Part shown: positions 38,170 through 46,077 of the stretch, one piece after another
How the letters are laid out: each line of letters starts with the position of its first letter
Position numbering within the stretch: the stretch's first letter is position 1
NCBI RefSeq assembly: GCF_030486595.1
Contig: NZ_JAUJZH010000007.1
Span: forward strand, 225,570-289,569
Reading direction: 5' to 3'
Length of the DNA: 64,000 nt
Source: Variovorax ginsengisoli
GTDB taxonomy: Bacteria; Pseudomonadota; Gammaproteobacteria; Burkholderiales; Burkholderiaceae_C
Translations under genes and position numbers: made by a program
The notes under the pieces: model-generated
What the model was told of the DNA's origin: nothing
What the model saw: only the letters and a program-made list of their open reading frames with translations
Database searches by the model: none

Positions 38170-38661
38170 ATGCGCGTCAACCTGCTCCTCGCGCGCGCCG
38201 CCAACGGCGCGATCGGACTCGGCGGCACGATGCCCTGGCACCTGCCCGAGGACATGGCCCACTTCAAGCGCCAGACCGCGGGTGCGCCCGTGATCATGGG
38301 CCGCAAGACCTGGGATTCGATCCCGCCGCGCTTCCGTCCGCTGGCCGGCCGGCGCAACATCGTGGTCACGCGCAATGCCGACTGGCAGGCCGAAGGCGCC
38401 GAGCGGGCCGGAAGCCTGCCAGAAGCCATCGCCCTGTGCGAACACGCCCGCAGCGACGAAGCCTGGGTGATCGGCGGCGCCCAGATCTACGCCGAGGCGG
38501 AGCCGCTGGCCCAGCGCGTGGTGCTGACCGAGATCGCGCGCGACTTCGAGGGCGACGCCTGGGCACCCGCCTTCGATTGCGGCTGGCACGAGACCGCGCG
38601 CGAATCGCACATCGCGGCCAACGGCCTGCCGTTCAGCTTCGTCACGCTGGAGCGGCGCTGA
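38170..38661 (+). CDS. folA: Dihydrofolate reductase
   Basis: The enzyme reduces dihydrofolate produced by ThyA back to tetrahydrofolate with NADPH. The 163-residue protein has LARAANGAIGLGGTMPWHLPEDMAHF with the catalytic acidic residue, VIMGRKTWDSIP, and the NADPH-binding VIGGAQIYAEAEPLA. It lies 3 bp after thyA. It is a normal chromosomal DHFR in length and motifs. Confidence 0.96.
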   Translation: MRVNLLLARAANGAIGLGGTMPWHLPEDMAHFKRQTAGAPVIMGRKTWDSIPPRFRPLAGRRNIVVTRNADWQAEGAERAGSLPEAIALCEHARSDEAWVIGGAQIYAEAEPLAQRVVLTEIARDFEGDAWAPAFDCGWHETARESHIAANGLPFSFVTLERR

Positions 38662-38670
38662 GCCGAGTTC

Positions 38671-39867
38671 TCAGCCGCAGGCCTCGATCTTGAATTCGAC
38701 CCGGCGGTCGAGCGCATCGACGGCGTCGTCGGTGCCGCTGCCGATGATGTTCTCGCGAAAGCCCTTGCCGCTGGTCGTGGTGCGCGGGCCCAGTGCGGTC
38801 GAGTCGTTCACCAGCCGCTGTCGGATGTAGGCCGCGCGCTGCAGCGACAGCACCTCGTTGTACGCCACCGGACCGGTGTGGCTCGTGTGGCCGATGATGT
38901 CCATGCAGATCCCGGCGTCGGTGCTGGCCTTGGCGATCTGATGCAGCCACATCGGATAGGGGCCGCTGATCCGGCCATCGGACCAGAACACGGTGGTGTT
39001 CGGATTGAAGAGGAACTTGACGCCGAGTTGCCGGTTGGCGATGCCGTAGGCGACGATCTTGCCGAACGCCTGCTCGGCCTCGGCCGTGCGGCCCAGCTTG
39101 GCCGACGACAGATAGATGCCGTTGAGCACGCGCAGCTGCTCGCCGTCCGACGTCGCGGCCGCGGCGCTGTACTGCGCCAGCGCCTCCGGATAGCGTCCCG
39201 CGTTGTAGTGCGCGGTGGCCGCCGTGATCGTCGGCGCCGCCGAGAGCCGCGCCAGGTAGGCCGGGTCGGCACGCTGGCCGGCCGCCGCGGCGGTGGTGCG
39301 AACGTAGCCTTCGACCAGCGGGTCCCGCGTCGGCACCGGCGTGTCGCGGTCATAGGGCAGCGGCGTGTGGTCCAGGCCCTCGTCACGCACCAGCGATGAC
39401 GCGTGCGCGACCACCGTGCCGCTCTTCAGTTCGGTCAGGGCCAGGTCGATCCGCAACGGGCCCTGCGGCTGGCTCGGCGCGACCCTCGTCATGGTGCCGG
39501 TGAGCAGGTAGCGGGCCTTGCCGAGGTTTTCGCTGTCGAAGGGCAGGACCTCGATCGCGTCGTACTTGGTGCCCATGCGCTCGATCACGCGGTCCTGCAG
39601 CTGCAGCGTCGCGATCGTCTGCTGGCCGCTGCCGGCATCGAGCATCGGATCGAGCACCACGCTGCGCCGGCCGCCGATCCGGTCGAGAAACAGCGGCTGC
39701 GTCTGGGTCTGGACGACCAGCGCATCGGTGGCTTGCACCACGGCTTCGGCGAAGGGCAGCGGGGCCCCGGACGAGGCGACCAGCGGCGCCGCGCAGCCGC
39801 CGAGGCCCGTCGCCAACCACGCGGCAAGCGACAGGAACACGATGTGCAGCCAGCCGGTCCGTCTCAT
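38671..39867 (-). CDS. OmpA-like domain lipoprotein with N-terminal CsgG/FlgO-like region
   Basis: The 398-residue protein has a lipoprotein signal with lipobox GLGGC (Cys25). Residues about 40-165 resemble the fold of outer-membrane-associated proteins such as CsgG or FlgO (KARYLLTGTM), followed by a TPR-like segment (about 213-285) and an OmpA-like domain (about 290-396). In the OmpA domain the usual GHTD is GHTS at residues 326-329, so the Asp that binds diaminopimelate is Ser, while the conserved Arg residues (344, 388-389) remain. It is translationally coupled (ATGA) to the pseudokinase gene upstream. Confidence 0.82.
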   Translation of the reverse strand: MRRTGWLHIVFLSLAAWLATGLGGCAAPLVASSGAPLPFAEAVVQATDALVVQTQTQPLFLDRIGGRRSVVLDPMLDAGSGQQTIATLQLQDRVIERMGTKYDAIEVLPFDSENLGKARYLLTGTMTRVAPSQPQGPLRIDLALTELKSGTVVAHASSLVRDEGLDHTPLPYDRDTPVPTRDPLVEGYVRTTAAAAGQRADPAYLARLSAAPTITAATAHYNAGRYPEALAQYSAAAATSDGEQLRVLNGIYLSSAKLGRTAEAEQAFGKIVAYGIANRQLGVKFLFNPNTTVFWSDGRISGPYPMWLHQIAKASTDAGICMDIIGHTSHTGPVAYNEVLSLQRAAYIRQRLVNDSTALGPRTTTSGKGFRENIIGSGTDDAVDALDRRVEFKIEACG

Positions 39868-41342
39868 GGTTGGCAGTCCTTCCTGAGCATTGCGGCCTCG
39901 GCCGCAGTGAGGGGACCGAGCGAGGCCCGTTGCAAGGACTCGACGCATTGCGTCCGGCCCGGCCACGCTTGAGCGGTGGCCAGCGGTGCTTGCGTCTCGC
40001 GCGCGCGCTCGCGGGCGGGCTCGGCGCGCGGCCGTTGTTGCGCCGTTCTACGGATCGGTTCGGGCGCGATCGGCTCCGAGGCGACCACGCGGGGCAGCGA
40101 ATCAGTCAGCGCCAGGGCCGCTGCGGGCAGCGCCTGCTCAGGCACCTTCTCTGGCACCTGCGCCGGCGCCTGCCCGGGCACAGGTTCAGCCGCAGGCGCG
40201 GGCGCCGCCGGCAGCGACACCATCCGTACCGGCTCGGGCAGTGGCGGCGGCAGGCCCGGATCGCCGAGCCGGATGGCGGCGGCTAAGCCAACGCCCACCA
40301 GCAGCCCCAGCGCCAGCCGCGTGACGGCCTGGGTGCGGCTGCGGCGCGGCGCCAGCTCACGGCCCGGGAGCGCGGGCGCCTCGCGGCCGAAGGAGGCCTC
40401 GAAGACAAAATCGGGCCGGTCGGTCGCACTCAGCAGGTCGAGGTCCTGGTCCCGGCGATCGTGGGCGCCGCTCAGCCGGTTCCAGAGTTCGGCCGCGCTC
40501 GTGCAACCGCCCTGGGGAATCGGCGACAGCGCTGCATCGACCGCATCCATGAAATGCCCGCTGTAGCGACGGCGCGCCACTTCGGCGAGCGGCCGGACCC
40601 GATCGTTCCGGCGCGCCGGGGGCTGGCCGGCAATGGCCGCGTACACCACACCCGCCAGCGCACGCAGGTCGGACAGCGGGGCGTCGAGGTCGTCGCCCAC
40701 GTCCCGGAGGCCGCCGAACGCCGTCAGCACCGGGCCGTCGTCGGTGAGCAGGATGCGGTGCGTCGCGATCCCGCCATGCACGCACTGCGAAGCGTGCAAC
40801 GCGCCGAGCGCATCGAGCAGGGGACGCAGCCAGCTGCACAGCTGGGCCTCGTCGGGCGGCCGGCCGAGTTCCACCAGCACGCGCGCCAACGTCGCGCCCT
40901 CGTAGTACGGCATCGCCATGTAGGCCGTGCCGTTGCCTTCCCAGAAATGCAGCACCCTGGGCAGCGAGGGGTGATCGAATCGCCCCAGCATCCGGGCCTG
41001 GTTGATGAAGCTGCACAGCCCGAGCTGGAACGCCGCCACCCGGCCCTTCGACTTCGCGACCACCGCCGCCGACACGCGGTCCCTCGACGCCAGTGCACCG
41101 GGCAGGTATTCCCGCACCGCCACATGCTGCTCGAGCACATGGTCCCAGGCCAGGTAGACGATGCCTTTTTCGTTCTCGCCGATGGTGCCGACGATCTCGT
41201 AGTCGAACAGCCTGAAGCCTTCGGGCAGCGCATGGATGTCGCGCGCCGGCGCCTCGTCGGAAGCCTCCGGGGTGGCCTGCGCGCGCTTCCCTGCAGCCGG
41301 GCGGTGCGCGGTGCGGAGGTCGAGCGCAAGGGCGCTGTTCAT
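39864..41342 (-). CDS. Membrane-anchored serine/threonine pseudokinase
   Basis: The 492-residue protein has a kinase-like domain (about 45-290), one membrane helix (about 339-358, TRLALGLLVGVGLAAAIRL) and a Pro/Ala-rich, probably periplasmic tail with Cys near 470 and 490. The fold is recognisable (VGTIGENEKGIVYLAWD), but every catalytic position is changed: beta-3 Lys is Arg77 (VAVREYLP), alpha-C Glu is Gln115 (INQARML), the HRD Asp is Gly191 (CVHGGIATHR), the catalytic-loop Asn is Arg196, and the DFG Asp is Ala208 (LTAFGG). It should therefore not phosphorylate, and probably signals by binding. The gene is coupled to the OmpA-like lipoprotein, its likely periplasmic partner. Confidence 0.85.
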   Translation of the reverse strand: MNSALALDLRTAHRPAAGKRAQATPEASDEAPARDIHALPEGFRLFDYEIVGTIGENEKGIVYLAWDHVLEQHVAVREYLPGALASRDRVSAAVVAKSKGRVAAFQLGLCSFINQARMLGRFDHPSLPRVLHFWEGNGTAYMAMPYYEGATLARVLVELGRPPDEAQLCSWLRPLLDALGALHASQCVHGGIATHRILLTDDGPVLTAFGGLRDVGDDLDAPLSDLRALAGVVYAAIAGQPPARRNDRVRPLAEVARRRYSGHFMDAVDAALSPIPQGGCTSAAELWNRLSGAHDRRDQDLDLLSATDRPDFVFEASFGREAPALPGRELAPRRSRTQAVTRLALGLLVGVGLAAAIRLGDPGLPPPLPEPVRMVSLPAAPAPAAEPVPGQAPAQVPEKVPEQALPAAALALTDSLPRVVASEPIAPEPIRRTAQQRPRAEPARERARETQAPLATAQAWPGRTQCVESLQRASLGPLTAAEAAMLRKDCQP

Positions 41343-41404
41343 GGCGTCGACTCTACGTCGCCCGGCCGTCGGCGACATTCACCGGACGCACTAGCCGAAT
41401 GGAC

Positions 41405-41419
41405 GCCAGGTCACCTGGC
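41405..41419 (+). promoter_or_regulatory. Palindrome GCCAGGT-C-ACCTGGC between pseudokinase and LacI genes
   Basis: This is a perfect 7-bp dyad about a central C. It lies in the divergent gap, 71 bp before the regulator start and 63 bp before the pseudokinase start. It looks like an operator; which protein binds is unknown, with the LacI-type regulator the simplest candidate. Confidence 0.4.
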
Positions 41420-41436
41420 ATGCTCCAAAACCCTGA

Positions 41437-41460
41437 TTGATTTAATTATTGATGTTAATA
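41437..41460 (+). promoter_or_regulatory. Two tandem 12-bp direct repeats upstream of the LacI-type gene
   Basis: TTGATTTAATTA is followed immediately by TTGATGTTAATA (10 of 12 identical) in a very AT-rich segment. It overlaps the probable promoter of the regulator and the downstream ABC/dha operon. Confidence 0.4.
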
Positions 41461-41489
41461 CGATGATGCCCTCAAACCCCATTTCAGCC

Positions 41490-42521
41490 ATGTCCAGCGC
41501 CCCCACGATCGCCGACATCGCCCGCACCGCCGGCGTCGGCACCGCCACGGTCGACCGGGTGCTCAACCGGCGAGCCGGCGTCAACGCCGAGACCGTGCAG
41601 CGCGTGCTGCAGGTGGTCGAGGAACTGGGCGCGCCGCAGCAGCCGGGCCGCCCGCGGCGCGGCGCCAACGCCCGCTTCGCCTATGTGCTGCCGGCGGACG
41701 ACTCCCCCTTCCTGGAACTGGTCGAAAGACAGATTGCGCAGGCCGCCGGCGACTTCCGGCATGCCCACATCACCGAGGTCACGCACCGCATCGACAGCAC
41801 CGACCCCGGGCGCTTCGCCGAAGAACTCGCGCAGGTCGGCGACTGCGAGGGCATCGCCCTGCTGGCGCCCGACCTGCCTCCGATCAAGCGCGCCATCAAC
41901 GAGCTGGTGCGCGCCGGCGTGCACGTGGTGACCCTGTTCTCCGACGTCGCGGGCTCGATGCGCGAGACCTGCATCGGCGCCGACAACCGGGCCGCCGGCC
42001 GCACCGCCGGCCTGCTGCTGGCGCGAATGGCCAACGACGGCCGGCGCGACACCTTGCTGCTGTCGTCGCAGGCGACCCGGCTGTCGGCCGAGATCGAGCG
42101 GCGCATCGGCTTCGCCCACGTCATCGAGGAGCGATTCCCCCGGCTGCACTTGGTGCGCACGCCCGACCTGCCGGCCGACGACGACGGCGCCTGTCGCGCG
42201 TTGCTGCAGGCCCTGCGCGACGACATCGACCCGGCGCGCGTCGCCGGCATCTACAACGTCGGCTCGGGCAGCGCCGGCGTGGCGCGCGCACTGGCCGAGG
42301 CCGGCCTGGCGGCCCATGTCGGCGTGGCGGCGCACGACTTCACCGACGAGAACGCCTCGCTGTTGAGCGCCAACGCCCTGTCCTACGTCCTGCACCAGGA
42401 CATCCATTACTGCGTATTGACGGCGGCGCGCGTGCTGCGCGCGCTGTGCGAGAACGTCCGCGGCGCACTCAACGTGGTGCAGCCGCGCATCGAGATCCTG
42501 ACGGCCGAGAACCTTCACTGA
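41490..42521 (+). CDS. LacI-family transcriptional regulator
   Basis: The protein (343 residues from MSSAPTIADIA) has the N-terminal LacI helix-turn-helix APTIADIARTAGVGTATVDRVLNRRAGV and a periplasmic-binding-protein-like sensor domain. VDRVLN instead of VSRVLN is seen in a subgroup of these regulators. In-frame ATGs at 41463 and 41466 could add nine or eight residues; none has a clear ribosome binding site. It is 51 bp upstream of the ABC importer genes in the same direction and very likely controls them. Confidence 0.9.
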   Translation: MSSAPTIADIARTAGVGTATVDRVLNRRAGVNAETVQRVLQVVEELGAPQQPGRPRRGANARFAYVLPADDSPFLELVERQIAQAAGDFRHAHITEVTHRIDSTDPGRFAEELAQVGDCEGIALLAPDLPPIKRAINELVRAGVHVVTLFSDVAGSMRETCIGADNRAAGRTAGLLLARMANDGRRDTLLLSSQATRLSAEIERRIGFAHVIEERFPRLHLVRTPDLPADDDGACRALLQALRDDIDPARVAGIYNVGSGSAGVARALAEAGLAAHVGVAAHDFTDENASLLSANALSYVLHQDIHYCVLTAARVLRALCENVRGALNVVQPRIEILTAENLH

Positions 42522-42572
42522 GCGGACGCCCGGTACGTGCCCCTGAACCCAAACCTTTTTTGGAGACAGCTC

Positions 42573-43913
42573 ATGAAATCGATGTCGAAGATGCTCCCGG
42601 GCGTGATCGCCCTCGCCGCTGCCACCGTGCTCAGCCTGACCGGCGCCGAGGTGCGCGCGCAGGACAAGACCATCACCCTGTGCTGGGCCGCCTGGGACCC
42701 GGCCAACGCGCTGGTCGAACTCTCGAAGGACTTCACCACCAAGACCGGCATCAAGATGAAGTTCGAGTTCGTGCCGTGGACCAGCTTCGCCGACCGCATG
42801 CTCAACGAGCTCAACTCCAAGGGCAAGCTGTGCGCTCTGATCATCGGCGACAGCCAGTGGATCGGCGGCGCCGCCGAGCAGGGCCAGTACGTCAAGCTCA
42901 ACGAGTTCTTCGACAAGGAAGGCATCAAGATGACCGACTTCGCGCCCGCCACCGTGGTGGGCTATGCGGAGTGGCCCAAGAACACGCCCAACTACTGGGC
43001 GCTGCCGGCCATGGCCGACGCGGTCGGCTGGACCTACCGCAAGGACTGGTTCGCCAAGCCCGAGCTGCAGGCCGAGTTCAAGAAGAAGTACAACCGCGAC
43101 CTCGCACCGCCCAAGACCTGGACCGAGTTCAAGGAGGTGGCCGAGTTCTTCCAGGGCCGCATGATCGACGGCAAGAAGGTCTACGGCGCCTACCTCTTCA
43201 CCGAGCGCGGCTCCGAAGGCATCACGATGGGCGTGACCAACGTGCTCTACCCGATGGGCTTCAAGTACGAAGACCCCAAGAAGCCCTATGCCATGGACGG
43301 CTTCGTCAACTCGCCGGACGCGGTGCGCGGCCTCGAGTTCTACAAGGCGCTCTACAAGGGCAGCACCCCGCCCGGGCTCACCAACGCCTACATGACCGAA
43401 GGCCTCGACGCCTTCAAGTCGGGCCAGGTGGCGATGATGATGAACTGGTTCGCCTTCTTCCCCGGCCTCTACAAGGACCCGAACGTCGGCGGCGACAAGA
43501 TCGGCTTCTTCGTCAATCCGTCGGACAAGGCCAAGGGCGTGCAGCTCGGCGGCCAGGGCATCTCGGTGGTGTCGTACTCGCCGAACCGCAACGAGGCGCT
43601 GCAGTACATCAAGTGGTTCGCCAACCCCGACGTGCAGAAGAAGTGGCAGGCCATCGGCGGATCGTCGGCCGCCAAGGCGGTGCTCAACGACCCGGCCTAC
43701 CCGAAGAGCTCGCCCTTCGCCCAGCCCTTCCTCGACTCGATGGACATGGTGGTCGACTTCTGGGCCGAGCCCTCGTACGCGCAATTGCTGTTGTCGATGC
43801 AGAAGCGCGTGCATGATTACGTGGTGGCCGACAAGGGCACCGCCAAGGAGGCGCTCGATGCACTGGTGGTCGACTGGAAGAAGGTCTTCAAGGACGACGG
43901 CAAGGCGAAGTGA
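42573..43913 (+). CDS. ABC transporter extracellular solute-binding protein (family 1)
   Basis: The 446-residue periplasmic protein captures the substrate for the importer encoded downstream. A signal peptide runs to about residue 29 (GVIALAAATVLSLTG then VRA-Q). The mature part is a MalE-like binding protein with TKTGIKMKFEFVPW, GWTYRKDWFAKPE, PKTWTEFKEVAEFF and MMNWFAFFPGL. The start has GGAGA six bases upstream. It most resembles sugar or polyol binders; the ligand is not known. Confidence 0.92.
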   Translation: MKSMSKMLPGVIALAAATVLSLTGAEVRAQDKTITLCWAAWDPANALVELSKDFTTKTGIKMKFEFVPWTSFADRMLNELNSKGKLCALIIGDSQWIGGAAEQGQYVKLNEFFDKEGIKMTDFAPATVVGYAEWPKNTPNYWALPAMADAVGWTYRKDWFAKPELQAEFKKKYNRDLAPPKTWTEFKEVAEFFQGRMIDGKKVYGAYLFTERGSEGITMGVTNVLYPMGFKYEDPKKPYAMDGFVNSPDAVRGLEFYKALYKGSTPPGLTNAYMTEGLDAFKSGQVAMMMNWFAFFPGLYKDPNVGGDKIGFFVNPSDKAKGVQLGGQGISVVSYSPNRNEALQYIKWFANPDVQKKWQAIGGSSAAKAVLNDPAYPKSSPFAQPFLDSMDMVVDFWAEPSYAQLLLSMQKRVHDYVVADKGTAKEALDALVVDWKKVFKDDGKAK

Positions 43914-43938
43914 CGGCCAGGCCCAGGCGAAACACGGC

Positions 43939-44892
43939 ATGAGCACTCCCGCCGCCCTCGTCGCCCGCGCCGCCCAGGCCACGCCGGCCGGGGTGGCGTC
44001 GCGGATGCGCGGTCTCTCCGACCGCGCGATCGCCTGGTTGTTCGTCGCGCCGACCATGCTGCTGCTGCTGGCGATCAACATCTTCCCGCTGATCTGGACC
44101 ATCAAGCTGTCGTTCACCAACTACCGGGCCAACCGGCCCAACGCGGCGGTGGTCGACGTCGGCATCGACAACTACGTGTCGGTGCTGACCGACCCTGACA
44201 TCTGGCTGGCGATGCAGGCCACCGCGCACTTCCTGTTCTGGACCATCCTGCTGCAGGTGCTGATCGGCTTCGCACTGGCCTACCTGATCGACCGCAAGTT
44301 CCGCGGCCACGGCTTCTGGACCACGATGATCCTGATCCCGATGATGCTGTCGCCCGCGGTGGTCGGCAATTTCTGGGCCTTCCTGTACCAGCCGCAGACG
44401 GGCCTGTTCAACTACGCGGTGTCGTTCCTCTCGGGCATTCCGGCCTCGTCGTTCGAGATGATCGGCTCGGTCAAGCTCGCGCCCTGGGCGATCATCATCG
44501 TCGACACCTGGATGTGGACGCCCTACGTGATGCTGATCTGCCTGGCCGGCCTGCGCTCGATCCCCGACTACATCTACGAGGCGGCCGAGGTCGACCGGGC
44601 CTCGAAGTGGCGCCAGTTCTGGTCGATCACGCTGCCGATGGTGCTGCCCTTCATCATGCTGGCGGTGCTGTTCCGCGGTATCGAGAACTTCAAGATGTTC
44701 GACATGGTCAACCTGCTGACCTCGGGCGGCCCGGGCTCGGCGACCGAGCTGGCGTCGATCACGCTCAAGCGCGAGGCCTTCGAGAAATGGCGCACCGGCT
44801 ATTCGTCGGCGTTCGCGATCATCCTTTTCGTGGCGGTGTTCGGCCTGGCCAACATCTACGTCAAGGCGCTCAACCACGTGAAGAACCGCTGA
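43939..44892 (+). CDS. ABC transporter permease, MalF-like
   Basis: The 317-residue protein has six predicted helices, starting with IAWLFVAPTMLLLLAINIFPLIW, and the cytoplasmic EAA loop YEAAEVDRASKWRQFWSITLPMVLP that contacts the ATPases. It pairs with the next gene to form the membrane pore. Confidence 0.93.
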   Translation: MSTPAALVARAAQATPAGVASRMRGLSDRAIAWLFVAPTMLLLLAINIFPLIWTIKLSFTNYRANRPNAAVVDVGIDNYVSVLTDPDIWLAMQATAHFLFWTILLQVLIGFALAYLIDRKFRGHGFWTTMILIPMMLSPAVVGNFWAFLYQPQTGLFNYAVSFLSGIPASSFEMIGSVKLAPWAIIIVDTWMWTPYVMLICLAGLRSIPDYIYEAAEVDRASKWRQFWSITLPMVLPFIMLAVLFRGIENFKMFDMVNLLTSGGPGSATELASITLKREAFEKWRTGYSSAFAIILFVAVFGLANIYVKALNHVKNR

Positions 44893-44900
44893 GGCAACCC

Positions 44901-45857
44901 ATGCGCACTGGCATCAGCACCGCCCACTCCGTCGTCGAGCCGAGCGCGCGCACCCGCTTCGCGGCCGGCGCGGTCGTGGTCGCGTATGCGCTCCTGACGA
45001 TGATCCCGCTGGTCTGGATCATCCTGACCGGCTTCAAGACGCCGCCCGACTCGATCAGCTACCCGCCGAAGGTGCTGTTCACGCCCTCCCCCCAGGGCTA
45101 CTGCAACCTGTTCACCACGCGCTCGCGCCAGACGCCCGAATACATCGCCGCGCTGCCGCCCGCGACCGAGATCTGCGACAAGGTGGCACGCGACGACAAC
45201 ATGGTGGTCGCGGGACGGTCGAACTACATCCCGCGCTTCGTCAACTCGCTGATCATCGCCTTCGGCTCGACCGTGCTGTCGGTCGGCATCGGCGTGATGG
45301 CCGCCTACGCCTTCTCGCGCTTCAACGTGCCGCTGAAGGACGACATGCTGTTCTTCATCCTGTCGACGCGGATGATGCCGCCGATCGCGGTGGCGATCCC
45401 GATCTACCTGATGTACCGCGAGCTCGGCCTGTCGGACACGCGCCTCGGCATGATCCTGCTGTACAGCGCGGTCAACGTGTCGCTCGCGGTGTGGCTGCTC
45501 AAGGGTTTCATCGACGAGATTCCGCGCGAGTACGAGGAAGCCGCGATGGTCGACGGCTACACCCGGCTGCAGGCCTTCCGCAAGGTGGTGCTGCCGCAGG
45601 CCACCACCGGCATCGTCGCCACCTCGATCTTCTGCCTGATCTTCGCCTGGAACGAATACGCCTTCGCGGTGCTGCTGACCTCGGGCACGGCGCAGACGGC
45701 GCCGCCTTTCATCCCGATCATCATCGGCGAGGGCGGGCAGGACTGGCCGGCCGTGGCCGCCGGCACCACCTTGTTCCTGATCCCGATCCTGGTCTTCACG
45801 GTGTTGCTGCGCAAGCACCTGCTGCGCGGCATCACCTTCGGCGCAGTGCGCAAGTAG
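44901..45857 (+). CDS. ABC transporter permease, MalG-like, with an enlarged first loop
   Basis: The 318-residue second pore subunit has the EAA motif EYEEAAMVDGYTRLQAFRKVVLP. Between helix 1 and helix 2 there is a periplasmic loop of about 70 residues (roughly 45-115, with two Cys residues in GYCNLF and TEICDKV), longer than in typical MalG proteins. It starts 8 bp after the first permease gene. Confidence 0.93.
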   Translation: MRTGISTAHSVVEPSARTRFAAGAVVVAYALLTMIPLVWIILTGFKTPPDSISYPPKVLFTPSPQGYCNLFTTRSRQTPEYIAALPPATEICDKVARDDNMVVAGRSNYIPRFVNSLIIAFGSTVLSVGIGVMAAYAFSRFNVPLKDDMLFFILSTRMMPPIAVAIPIYLMYRELGLSDTRLGMILLYSAVNVSLAVWLLKGFIDEIPREYEEAAMVDGYTRLQAFRKVVLPQATTGIVATSIFCLIFAWNEYAFAVLLTSGTAQTAPPFIPIIIGEGGQDWPAVAAGTTLFLIPILVFTVLLRKHLLRGITFGAVRK

Positions 45858-45868
45858 GAGCTCCGGCC

Positions 45869-46072
45869 ATGTCGACCCCTTCCCTGCCCGTCCACCGCCG
45901 CTGGCCGCGCTGGCTGCGCCGCGGTCCGATGGAGATCGTGGCCTGCGTCGTGATCACGGCCGGGCTCGTGATGATGCTGCAGCCGCTGGCGATGAGCCTG
46001 TTCACCTGGTCGTTCCTGACCACCCTGTTCGGCACCGCGCTGTTCATGATCGTGTCCAAGTTCCCCGCCTGA
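45869..46072 (+). CDS. Small two-helix membrane protein of the ABC operon
   Basis: The 67-residue protein has a basic N-terminus (HRRWPRWLRRG) and two hydrophobic segments (about 23-43 and 45-62). AGGAG stands eight bases before the start. No family is recognised. Its place between permeases and ATPases parallels the small membrane gene glpU of rhizobial glycerol ABC operons, which suggests an accessory role in the transporter; this is an inference from position. Confidence 0.75.
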   Translation: MSTPSLPVHRRWPRWLRRGPMEIVACVVITAGLVMMLQPLAMSLFTWSFLTTLFGTALFMIVSKFPA

Positions 46073-46077
46073 ACGCC

